This document shows, in pieces, positions 27,194-35,364 of a stretch of DNA of 64,000 bases. The position numbers and the translations under genes are program-made. Source of the DNA: Saprospiraceae bacterium (lineage in GTDB: Bacteria; Bacteroidota; Bacteroidia; Chitinophagales; Saprospiraceae); assembly GCA_016714445.1 (NCBI GenBank), contig JADJNF010000004.1, positions 241,561 to 305,560 of the forward strand, given 5' to 3'. The first letter of the stretch is position 1. Every line of letters begins with the position of its first letter. Below the pieces are notes generated by a model. It ran no database searches. It was not told the origin of the DNA and worked only from the letters and a program-made list of their open reading frames with translations.

Positions 27194-27616
27194 TCAATTA
27201 CTTACTAGGGCTCTTTTACTAACATTGTCATATACAGGAGTAGCAGAAGGAAAAGTCTTTTTTAGCTCCAATAAAAAAGGCATCAACTTGTTCTTATTTT
27301 CAAAGTAACCCACACGCACCTGATAATACGGCGCTACATGTTTCCAATCCACATTCATCCCAGGATACATCATACTGAAATTTGATTTGGCACTTTCCAT
27401 CTCTCTTCTGTCATCGGTGGTGATGATCTGAATCCTCCATGCCTTTATAGTTTCATTTGCTTTCCCATTAGATACAAATTTTTCCATAAATCGATCTACA
27501 GAAACTGACGTTTTTACTTTTACATTGGATTGTCCATTTAGCTCAATGTCTGACATTGACACCAGAAAAACTAAAAAGAAAAATAAATATATGTACTTAA
27601 CCCTATGCAATGTCAT
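27194..27616 (-). CDS. Exported SPOR-like domain protein
   Basis: About 140 residues from ATG 27616; the in-frame ATG at 27658 would place acidic and charged residues ahead of the signal, so I rejected it. A signal sequence (YIYLFFFLVFLVS) is followed by a linker and a SPOR-type domain at about 60-140: A-W-R-I-Q-I-I-T-T, then a helix, then Y-Q-V-R-V-G-Y-F-E-N. SPOR domains bind denuded glycan strands at sites of wall cleavage, and this one sits directly upstream of rodA with 7 bp between, so a role in wall growth is plausible. Confidence 0.72.
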   Translation of the reverse strand: MTLHRVKYIYLFFFLVFLVSMSDIELNGQSNVKVKTSVSVDRFMEKFVSNGKANETIKAWRIQIITTDDRREMESAKSNFSMMYPGMNVDWKHVAPYYQVRVGYFENKNKLMPFLLELKKTFPSATPVYDNVSKRALVSN

Positions 27617-27801
27617 ATTAGAATTGGTTTTGTCAAAACTAAACGTAGATTTATCCAAAAAGAATGCAAAAATAAGAAAAAATCAATCAAAAAATAAGCT
27701 AAAATCATATATCAGCTCATTTTTATGCCCTGATTGTTTTTCTCCGGCTATTATTAATGACCAAAACAAAATATTCACTTGTATAAAAAAGAAAAAAATC
27801 T

Positions 27802-28722
27802 TTATAAAAAGCTGATATTCCTTTTAAGTCCTTCATACTTGGTTCGTTTTACTGCACTACCTTCAAATATTGAATTGAAAGTAGACTGAGTCATATTTTG
27901 CCATTCTTCCTTCGTCATATTGAGCAAGTCTTCCTTTGGTATAAATTCCGCTTCATTGTGCGGCTTTGAGAACCGATTCCACGGACAAACCTGTTGACAT
28001 ATATCACATCCAAACATCCAGTTGTCTATCTTACCTTTGAATTCAGCAGGTATTTCATCTTTAAGTTCAATAGTTAGATAGGATATACATTTGCTACCAT
28101 CCATGAGGTAACCATGGGCATCAATGGCGTCCGTTGGGCACGCATCTATGCATCTGGTGCAAGTCCCGCAATAATCAGACATTGGGTTATCATATTCCAA
28201 ATCAAGATCCAGAATGATTTCAGCAAGAAAAAAAAATGAACCTTTTTGGGGATGAATCAGAAGCGTGTTTTTACCAATCCAGCCGATACCACTCTTTTTT
28301 GCCCAGTCTCTTTCTAATATTGGGGCAGAATCGACAAAAACTCTTCCATCAATGTCCCCAAAGGTTTCCTTGATCCAAGCAAAAAGCTGATTCAGTTTTT
28401 TTCTGACTACTTTGTGGTAATCCTTTCCGTAAGCATACATAGATAATTTGGGAGCGTCTTTGTCAGCTTGCAGGCTAGGATTGAAGTAATTATAAGCCAA
28501 TGAAATCACGCTTTTGCATCCGGGAACAAGCACGGTCGGATCTACTCTTTTGTCGAAATGATTGGCCATATAGCTCATTTCACCATGGTAGTTTTGTGCC
28601 AACCAATGCTCAAGATTTGCAGCTTCTTTTTCAAGATACTGCGCCTTGGAAATGCCACACAATAAAAAACCTAAATCAATAGCTTTTTCTTTTATTAGGG
28701 CTGACCGATCTGAAAGTTGCAT
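27802..28722 (-). CDS. queG: Epoxyqueuosine reductase
   Basis: About 306 residues from ATG 28722 (an upstream ATG at 28746 adds eight residues that the family lacks). The cobalamin-binding N-terminal domain is followed by two [4Fe-4S] motifs: C-G-T-C-T-R-C-I-D-A-C-P and C-D-I-C-Q-Q-V-C-P-W-N. Family role: reduces the epoxide of epoxyqueuosine in tRNA to queuosine, the last step of Q synthesis. With tgt 2 kb downstream, two of the queuosine steps are encoded here. queA and queCDEF are not in the window. Confidence 0.95.
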   Translation of the reverse strand: MQLSDRSALIKEKAIDLGFLLCGISKAQYLEKEAANLEHWLAQNYHGEMSYMANHFDKRVDPTVLVPGCKSVISLAYNYFNPSLQADKDAPKLSMYAYGKDYHKVVRKKLNQLFAWIKETFGDIDGRVFVDSAPILERDWAKKSGIGWIGKNTLLIHPQKGSFFFLAEIILDLDLEYDNPMSDYCGTCTRCIDACPTDAIDAHGYLMDGSKCISYLTIELKDEIPAEFKGKIDNWMFGCDICQQVCPWNRFSKPHNEAEFIPKEDLLNMTKEEWQNMTQSTFNSIFEGSAVKRTKYEGLKRNISFL

Positions 28723-28771
28723 AAATTTAAGAGATATACAGACCAAAGGTACACAGTATTCTTAATCTCTC

Positions 28772-29377
28772 TTATACCGATTTAAAAAATCCCAATTTAT
28801 TATCAGGCGTGATGACCAGATGGAAATTCTCCTTAAAAAGTTTAATGGCTATGGCAAGTAGGATGATACCAAAGACTTTACGCAATATGGCAGCCCCGGC
28901 ATCCCCAAGTTTTTCACTGATTTTATCAGAAAAGTGCAATACAGCAAACACTACCACTATGTTAATAAAAATCGCAGCGAGAATATCCATATTTTCATAT
29001 TTTGACTTTAGGGATATTAAAGTGGTCATTGTACCAGCACCGGCGATCAGAGGGAAAGCAATAGGTACGATGGTGCCTACTGAATTTCCGGCACTTTCTC
29101 TAAAGAATCGAACACCCAATATCATCTCCAACCCTAAAAAGAACAGAATGATAGCACCAGCTACGGCAAAAGACTGTACATCGAGACCAAATAGCTTCAG
29201 GATTCCTTCCCCGGCAAAAAGAAATGCAATCATCAGTCCCATAGAGACGAGAGCTGCTTTCAGAGAATCTACTTCTACACCTTTCTTTTTCAAGTCAATG
29301 ATGACTGGGATATTGCCCACAATATCTATAACTGAAAAGAGTATAAGGGCTATACTGAGTATGTTAGCTATGTTCAT
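28772..29377 (-). CDS. MarC-family membrane protein
   Basis: About 201 residues from ATG 29377; the in-frame ATG at 29437 adds a hydrophilic leader, which is unlikely. Six hydrophobic helices arranged as two triplets, with the conserved L-F-S-V-I-D-I-V-G-N-I-P motif in the first and P-I-A-F-P-L-I-A-G-A-G-T-M-T-T in the second, are typical of MarC (UPF0056, NAAT superfamily). Despite its name, the family is not shown to be a drug pump; its solute is unknown. The gene is followed 49 bp later by queG, and its own upstream region runs into the 39-bp repeat. Confidence 0.88.
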   Translation of the reverse strand: MNIANILSIALILFSVIDIVGNIPVIIDLKKKGVEVDSLKAALVSMGLMIAFLFAGEGILKLFGLDVQSFAVAGAIILFFLGLEMILGVRFFRESAGNSVGTIVPIAFPLIAGAGTMTTLISLKSKYENMDILAAIFINIVVVFAVLHFSDKISEKLGDAGAAILRKVFGIILLAIAIKLFKENFHLVITPDNKLGFFKSV

Positions 29378-29517
29378 AACAAATATTATTCTTTTAACAC
29401 CAATATTATAGACGTATAAACAAATATAATGTTGCATTTATATAGGCAAAGTAACAATGATTGACAGAACATTAACATTGTGAATATTCAATTAAACCAT
29501 TTGAAAATGCAAACAAC

Positions 29518-29556
29518 GGGATTATAATCCCATAATTATATATAATTTGTGGAATA
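29518..29556. repeat. 39-bp direct repeat, copy A, downstream of the AAA-DUF4143 gene
   Basis: Matches 30762-30800 at 36 of 39 positions in the same orientation; the last 21 bp are identical. It begins with a perfect 14-bp palindrome, GGGATTATAATCCC (29518-29531), and also contains the palindrome ATTATATATAAT. It lies 55 bp past the stop of the minus-strand ATPase gene. Confidence 0.8.
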
Positions 29557-29611
29557 CGTTCTGTATATTTTATAATTTTGATTAATTACATTTGGGGAAT
29601 TGATTAATATA

Positions 29612-30730
29612 TTAAAGATATTCTGTAAAATTGTCTCTATTGATGATATGCGTTTCAACATTTTGATAAGCTTGTGTAAACGTAACCGGAAATTTTACTT
29701 TTTGAGTTTTGTTCCATTTTATTTCATAAGCGAAGAACTGTCCATTTTTTTCCAGAATATAGTCTATTTCTTGCTGTTGATAAGTTCTCCAAAAATATTC
29801 TCTATACATCAGATGTTCGTAGCTGTTTTTTTTCTTCAACTCGCTTATAATAAAATTTTCCCAAAGAGCACCGATATCTTGTCTTACTGCCAAAGGCCTG
29901 AAATCCCCAATAATAGCATTTCTCATACCATTATCGTAGAAATATATTTTTCTTCCATTACTTATTTCATTTCGTTGATTTCGACTTAGCGCCGGAAGTC
30001 TGAATATGATAAAAATTTTTTCCAGCAGCCCAATGTATTCTTCTACCGTCTTTCTGTCTAGCCTTATTAATTGTGCCAATTCATTATAATTCACTTCGCT
30101 TCCCACTTGTAAAGCCAAAGCATGTAATAAATTCTGCAATACCTCAGGTTTTCTGATATTTTGAAGATTTAATATATCCTTGTACAAATAGCTGCTTGCC
30201 AGTTGTTTTAGTATATCTTGTTCGTTATTCGGCTTGGAAATAACCTCCGGGTACATCCCATAAACTAATCTTGTCTCCAATTGCAAAACTGCTTCAAGAT
30301 ATCCGTATCTTCCTATTAATTCACTCCAGGATATTGGCCACAAATTATACTCCCACTTTCTCCCGGTAAGAGGCTCATTCAACTGATTGGCCATTTCAAG
30401 TGCAGATGATCCACAAAGAATTAGTTTAACATCTTTGATTCTATCAAAAATTATTTTGCTGGTCAGGCCAATATTTTTGATTCTTTGTGCCTCGTCAATA
30501 AAAACTACCTTATGATTACCAATAATTTGCAAAAGTCTTTTTTCTCCGACATCTGTCAACAACAATTGGTACTCAGGATCATCCCCATTAATAAACAAAT
30601 AGTCTCCATTATCCTTACATATTTTGTTCAATAAAGTGGATTTACCCACCTGACGCGGGCCAATACAAATGATGACCTTATCATCAGCCCAATGCTCATC
30701 TATCCTTTTTCTTAAAATTCGGTCAAACAT
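29612..30730 (-). CDS. AAA ATPase with DUF4143 C-terminal domain
   Basis: About 372 residues from ATG 30730 (the frame is open upstream, but that extension overlaps the repeat and promoter). Walker A is G-P-R-Q-V-G-K-S-T near residue 30, Walker B is K-V-V-F-I-D-E-A-Q near 90. The C-terminal half carries the DUF4143 part, including E-I-K-W-N-K-T near the end, which is reminiscent of a PD-(D/E)xK-type nuclease core (D-Y-I-L-E-K, then E-I-K). These genes are common, patchily distributed and often solitary in Bacteroidota; no function is established. It is bracketed by near-identical 39-bp direct repeats and a -7 box (30746-30753) precedes it, which hints at a gene cassette with self-regulation. 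Confidence 0.88.
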   Translation of the reverse strand: MFDRILRKRIDEHWADDKVIICIGPRQVGKSTLLNKICKDNGDYLFINGDDPEYQLLLTDVGEKRLLQIIGNHKVVFIDEAQRIKNIGLTSKIIFDRIKDVKLILCGSSALEMANQLNEPLTGRKWEYNLWPISWSELIGRYGYLEAVLQLETRLVYGMYPEVISKPNNEQDILKQLASSYLYKDILNLQNIRKPEVLQNLLHALALQVGSEVNYNELAQLIRLDRKTVEEYIGLLEKIFIIFRLPALSRNQRNEISNGRKIYFYDNGMRNAIIGDFRPLAVRQDIGALWENFIISELKKKNSYEHLMYREYFWRTYQQQEIDYILEKNGQFFAYEIKWNKTQKVKFPVTFTQAYQNVETHIINRDNFTEYL

Positions 30731-30745
30731 TGTACAAATTTGGTA

Positions 30746-30753
30746 CAAATATA
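30746..30753 (-). promoter_or_regulatory. -7 box for the AAA-DUF4143 gene
   Basis: On the minus strand this reads TATATTTG, an exact TAnnTTTG match, ending 15 bp before the ATG at 30730. Between it and the ATG, TTTGTAC occurs twice in tandem. Repeat copy B starts 8 bp further upstream, so it overlaps the position of the -33 element. Confidence 0.5.
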
Positions 30754-30761
30754 TAAATACG

Positions 30762-30800
30762 GGGATTATATTCCTATATTTATATATAATTTGTGGAATA
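30762..30800. repeat. 39-bp direct repeat, copy B, upstream of the AAA-DUF4143 gene
   Basis: Direct-orientation partner of 29518-29556 with three mismatches. Its first palindrome is degenerate (GGGATTATATTCCT), but TATTCC and GGAATA still form an inverted repeat on the minus strand. It overlaps the expected -33 region of the ATPase promoter, as an operator would. Confidence 0.8.
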
Positions 30801-30996
30801 TGATCCTCGAATTTTCCAAAATTGCCCAAAGTCTATGTCTAAGCTCATAGCTTTTCTGCCGAATTTATCTTTAACAGTCAGATTATTTAATCATTCTATA
30901 AAATTTGTTTCTTGATTCTATATACATTTTGAGTATCCGATTTTACAAAACTAAAGTATTGCAAATGACATTTTTTCAAAATAATGTAAATAATAG

Positions 30997-31027
30997 TTGC
31001 ACAACTTAATAATACGTTGTATATTTG
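30997..31027 (+). promoter_or_regulatory. Promoter (-33 TTG / -7 TATATTTG) for the TPR gene
   Basis: TTG at 30997-30999 and TATATTTG at 31020-31027 are 20 bp apart, a close match to the Bacteroidota consensus. The start codon is 25 bp further on. The rest of the 321-bp gap 30731-31051 holds repeat copy B and nothing else that I can support. Confidence 0.6.
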
Positions 31028-31051
31028 TTTTAATATTTCAAAAATTGGTAA

Positions 31052-32218
31052 ATGATGCCCCTTAAAAACACCATAATTCTTCTCACTTTGACCTTGCATT
31101 TGAGTATGAATGGTCAAAAGGTCGACTGTTTGATAGGTGATAGTCTACTAAATCAACAAAACTATATGCTGGCTGCTGAAATATATACTTCTTGCTATCT
31201 TTCGGACACCATGAATAAAAAACCCATGGTGTCACTGGCCAACTGCTATATGCAACTGGGAGATTATACCCTGGCAAAAAAATATTATCACCAGTTGGAA
31301 GTAGATAGTTTATATAAAATAGAGTCCATCTCAAAATTAGCCATTATCTACGAATCTCAACAAAATCTACCCAAAGCTATCAAATATTATCGTGCTATCA
31401 GTATGGTATATCCGGAAAATCCTATTTATCTCCGCAAACTGGGCAATCTGTACCTGCAAGGCAGAGAGACAAAACAAGCAACCGAGTCATATCAAAAAGC
31501 CTACCAAATCAATCCCAGAGACCTGCTGACTATTCAGGCATTGACAGAATTTTATCTCAATAGGGATGATCTCGGCAAAGCAGATAGTTTGGCCAATAAC
31601 GGCATCAAAATAGATAGTAATAATGTTGGTCTTCTTCTATTAAAATCACGCATCAGATACAGAGCCAGAGATTATAGTACGACAGCCGAAATCCTTCATA
31701 AGCTGACCTATCAAACAGAACTTAACAATTTTTACAATAAATTGCTTGGTTACTCATTTATTCAAATCGATTCAATTGATAAAGCCATATATCATCTGCA
31801 AAAATCACTATTGGACGAAAACGATCCCGAATATGCCCTCTTTTATCTGGCTTTAGCGCATGAGAAAAAGAAAGAATTTTCGAAGGCGGAATGGTTTTTT
31901 CAGGAAGCAGCCAAAGCAGGAATATCTGATAACATGTCCCAATATCACCGTGGTTTGGCTCGGATCTACACACATCAGCAAGCACACTCAAAAGTCATTG
32001 ATCATTATCAAAAGAGTTTGGAATACCAAGCGGATCCTGAAGTCTATTTTTTTATGGGCAATGCCGCCGAGCAGATAAGCAAAAGGAAGAATAAGGCCAT
32101 ACAGTATTATCAACAATATCTGAAAAGTGGCCACAAAAATGATGAATGGAGACGCATATCCACCGCGAGGATCAAAGTATTAAAAGAGAATGAATTTATG
32201 AACAAAACAAAAAAATGA
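31052..32218 (+). CDS. Exported tetratricopeptide-repeat protein
   Basis: 388 residues. A signal peptide (TIILLTLTLHLSMNGQ) leads into about eight to nine TPR-like helix pairs, for example Q-N-Y-M-L-A-A-E-I-Y-T-S-C-Y, P-K-A-I-K-Y-Y-R-A-I-S-M-V-Y-P-E-N-P and Q-A-T-E-S-Y-Q-K-A-Y-Q-I-N-P-R. No enzymatic motif and no T9SS end. Such proteins act as scaffolds in envelope complexes; no partner is visible. ATG 31052 or 31055 may be the start. The BlaI gene follows after 72 bp and may or may not share the transcript. Confidence 0.82.
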   Translation: MMPLKNTIILLTLTLHLSMNGQKVDCLIGDSLLNQQNYMLAAEIYTSCYLSDTMNKKPMVSLANCYMQLGDYTLAKKYYHQLEVDSLYKIESISKLAIIYESQQNLPKAIKYYRAISMVYPENPIYLRKLGNLYLQGRETKQATESYQKAYQINPRDLLTIQALTEFYLNRDDLGKADSLANNGIKIDSNNVGLLLLKSRIRYRARDYSTTAEILHKLTYQTELNNFYNKLLGYSFIQIDSIDKAIYHLQKSLLDENDPEYALFYLALAHEKKKEFSKAEWFFQEAAKAGISDNMSQYHRGLARIYTHQQAHSKVIDHYQKSLEYQADPEVYFFMGNAAEQISKRKNKAIQYYQQYLKSGHKNDEWRRISTARIKVLKENEFMNKTKK

Positions 32219-32290
32219 CAAATTTGACATACATAACTTAAAGCTCCCTGAGTGCGCTTTGACTTTATATAAAAACGTAAAATTATATTC

Positions 32291-32662
32291 ATGCAAAAAT
32301 TAACCAAGGCAGAAGAAGAAATCATGCAGTTGTTTTGGGACAAGGGTCCATCATTGGTAAGTGCATTGATAGACGAAATGCCCGAACCCAAACCACCACA
32401 TTCATCCGTCTCTTCTATCGTCAGGATACTGGAGAAAAAAGGTTTTGTAGATCATAAAACCTACGGCAAAACCTACGAATATTTTCCGATCATCAGTAAA
32501 AAGGAGTATTCCAGGTTTTCATTGAGCAAATTGGTCAGCAACTATTTTGAAGGATCGGTCAATGAATTGGTCTCCTTTTTAGTAAAGGAAAATGATATCA
32601 CTCTGAGTGAACTGGAACGCATCAAACAGGAATTAGCAGATAAATCATCCCCTAAAAAGTAA
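32291..32662 (+). CDS. BlaI/MecI/CopY-family transcriptional repressor
   Basis: 123 residues. The winged-helix core is clear: L-T-K-A-E-E-E-I-M-Q-L-F-W, then H-S-S-V-S-S-I-V-R-I-L-E-K-K-G-F-V, the recognition helix region of BlaI. The C-terminal half forms the dimerisation helices. Family role: binds its own promoter and is cleaved, directly or indirectly, on a signal from a membrane M56 protease. The M56 gene follows 4 bp downstream, the usual pairing. In Bacteroidota this pair is not tied to beta-lactamase; no beta-lactamase gene is nearby. Confidence 0.92.
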   Translation: MQKLTKAEEEIMQLFWDKGPSLVSALIDEMPEPKPPHSSVSSIVRILEKKGFVDHKTYGKTYEYFPIISKKEYSRFSLSKLVSNYFEGSVNELVSFLVKENDITLSELERIKQELADKSSPKK

Positions 32663-32666
32663 CATC

Positions 32667-35173
32667 ATGCTAACTTACCTCCTTCAATCATCCACCTGTC
32701 TCATCATCCTATACGGTATTTATCATTTTATACTATCTGAGATGACATTCTTTAAGTACAATCGAGCGTATCTTTTACTCTCAATATTGGCTTCATTGAT
32801 GATACCGATTTTAGCACCTTTGTTGGTTTTACCAGAAGAGTCGGTGCCTGTGCTACATTGGAGTCATATAGCAGGAGATATCACGTTTATCGTTGCTGAT
32901 AATGCAGTGACGGTTTTTGATTGGAAAGGCTTGATAGGCAATATTTTGTGGGTAGTCTATTTTGTGGGAGTTATGGTCGTTTTGCTCAAAATGATCTATG
33001 GATTGTCCAGGATTTATAGATACCACACATACGGACAAAAGAAGATTTTAATGGATATCGCATCATTACTACAGAAGCGGTGCATCTGCCTTTTTCATTT
33101 TTCAAAGGCATCTATGTCAGTCGGCATGTGCCGCTACAAGATCACATGCACACGATCCTCGAACATGAAGAAATACATATCCGTCAATGGCACACTTTGG
33201 ACGTCCTGATGGCAGAGATGGTACATGCATTTTTTTGGTTCAATCCGGTGATGATTTTTTATAAACGTGCTTTGCGTCAAGCGCACGAGTATCTAGCTGA
33301 TGACCTTATCTGTCGCAAAAATTCTGTAAGTAGCTACACGGAGTTATTGCTCAGTAAGTCGCAGTCTGGCTTAGAATTGGCGCTGACCAATCAATTTTTT
33401 CATTCACAAATCAAAAAACGTATTCAAATGATGACAACACATAAAACAAACCGAAGTGCTGCCTGGAAGTATGCTTTGGTATTGCCACTACTTTTGGGTC
33501 TAGTGATCTTATTTTCTTCTTCTACTATCAAACAACAGCTGCAAGATGTAGTATCAGTAAGCCTCGATTCTATTCCAAAGCCACCTGCTCCACCGCCACC
33601 ACCTGCGCCGCCAGCACCACCAATACTAAATGGTAACGCTGTAATGCCTGAAGGCGTAATGGCCATCATCGTAGAAGAAACATTTATCAAAGTTGCCTTA
33701 AGTAGTGGTGTATCCAAATATTACTACAAAAATGATGCTCTGGATATGCAGGAGTTTGAAAATTTTTATGGCAAAATACCTAGTCATGACATGGTTCCAC
33801 CACCGCCACCTCCTATTCCTAATTTGATCAATACTGATCAAGAAAAGTTTACTCAAGGGCTGGGATTGGATAAAAATCCATTATTTGTAGTTGATGGCAA
33901 AGTTTATAAACAAGATCTAATTAATATTGATCCTAATGACGTCCTATCTATAAATGTTATGAATAAGATTAGCCATGATTTTAATGAAATAGTAAAAAAA
34001 TATGGAAATCAAGCCGAAAATGGTGTTGTTTTTATATATACAAAATCTTATAAAGGATCAATCCAAGAGGAACCTGAAAAGGAAATTTTCAAAGTAGTCG
34101 AACAAATGCCAAGATTTCCTGGTTGCGAAAACGAACCAAGCCAGTTTGAAAAAAAGGATTGTTCCAATAGGAAAATGTTGGAATATATAGCCAAACATTT
34201 GAAGTATCCGTCAGAAGCAAAAGATAAAAGTATCGAAGGGACCGTAGTTGCACAATTTACGATCAACAAAGATGGTAGTGTCTCAGACATCAACATTATC
34301 AGAGATATAGGTGGTGGATGTGGTCAAGCAGTTATTGAGATGCTAAAAACAATGAATGATATGCCAGAAAAATGGTTACCAGGTAAACAAGCAGGAAAGA
34401 ATGTAAATGTCCTTTACACCTTGCCAGTGAAGTTTAAAATGACAGATGATCAACCTATCCCTAAGGTAGTAGAAAAATTGCCAAAGAAATCAGAAGAAGA
34501 AAGTAAAAAAGAAGCATTTAAAACTATGCTGGAAATGGCTGCCTTTCCTGGAAGTGAAAACGAAACGGATCCAATGAAACGTCTAAGCGGATCTTTTAAT
34601 GAGATGACAAAATTTATCCAAAACCGCTTAAAATATCCATCAAAAGCAAAGGAAAATAATATTGAAGGTCCCGTATACATCCGAATTACAATAGATGCCA
34701 ATGGAAAAGTCACTGATGCCATGATAAAAGAAGATATTGGCTTTGGCTGTGGTGAAGAAGCACTCAGAGTAGTCAGAATGATGCCCAATTGGTTTCCTGC
34801 CACTAAAGATGGAAAAGCAGTGGCAAGCACTCAAACCATTTCTATTTCTTTTAAGTTGAAAGGATATGGAAACAAATCTCCGGACTTAAATACTGAAGAT
34901 CGATTCAAAAATAGCATTGAACCACAGCATTTAAATATTTACCCTAATCCTACGAGCGATCTGATAGAATTGTCATTGCAAGGTTCTAAAGAAGATGTAG
35001 AAGTTTCTATTCTGGACTTGTCAGGAAAATTATTATACAAAAATAAATTTGACAATCGACAGGAAAGCTTTAAGACAAAAATTGATATCAGTCAGATAAA
35101 CGTGCCTACAATTTTGGTCAAGACGGTACAAGGTAACAAAGTTTCTTCCAAACAAATAGTGATTAGAATATAA
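32667..35173 (+). CDS. BlaR1/MecR1-type M56 protease with TonB-C repeats and T9SS-like end, frameshifted
   Basis: Two frames: 32667 to about 33046 encodes three membrane helices, and from about 33050 a different frame runs to 35173. Adding one T to the TTTT run at 33046-33049 joins them and restores N-G-Y-R-I-I-T-T-E-A. The zinc motif H-E-E-I-H is at 33164-33178, and a fourth helix and a Pro-rich linker follow at about 33470-33640. Then comes a plug-like segment (PLFVVDGK; NGVVFIY), two TonB C-terminal-like repeats (V-A-Q-F-T-I-N-K-D-G-S and I-R-I-T-I-D-A-N-G-K) and a C-terminal domain with I-Y-P-N-P-T-S-D-L-I-E-L, as in T9SS type A sorting domains. Family role: envelope sensor protease acting with BlaI. 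Either pseudogene or sequence error. Confidence 0.8.
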
Positions 35174-35196
35174 GCTTGAACAATATCTTCTAAAAA

Positions 35197-35237
35197 ATCC
35201 CTGCGTTACTTTTGTAGTTTCGCAGGGATATTTTTTT
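35197..35237 (+). terminator. Rho-independent terminator after the M56 gene
   Basis: ATCCCTGCG (35197-35205) pairs perfectly with CGCAGGGAT (35221-35229) across a 15-nt loop and is followed by ATTTTTTT. Confidence 0.85.
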
Positions 35238-35321
35238 AGAATTTAAATTGTATTTTTATCATCACAACTAAGATAAAATCTTTGCAACCTCTCCACATTT
35301 CTACATATCATAAAATTTTCT

Positions 35322-35329
35322 TATATTTG
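35322..35329 (+). promoter_or_regulatory. -7 box upstream of parE
   Basis: TATATTTG matches TAnnTTTG exactly, 35 bp before the ATG at 35365; a TTTC at 35298-35301 is a weak -33 candidate. Confidence 0.45.
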
Positions 35330-35364
35330 CCTTCTATTTTAATTTGAAGTAATATCAGAAATTT

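Noticed and set aside
27525..27815. Plus-strand reading frame of 96 residues
   Set aside because: Lys-rich low-complexity product over the 5' end of the SPOR-like gene and the A-rich gap; no promoter.
29600..29989. 129-residue plus-strand reading frame inside the AAA-DUF4143 gene
   Set aside because: Antisense to a recognised ATPase, without support.
29612..30730. AAA-DUF4143 gene as an insertion sequence
   Set aside because: No transposase motif and no inverted terminal repeats; the flanking repeats are direct.
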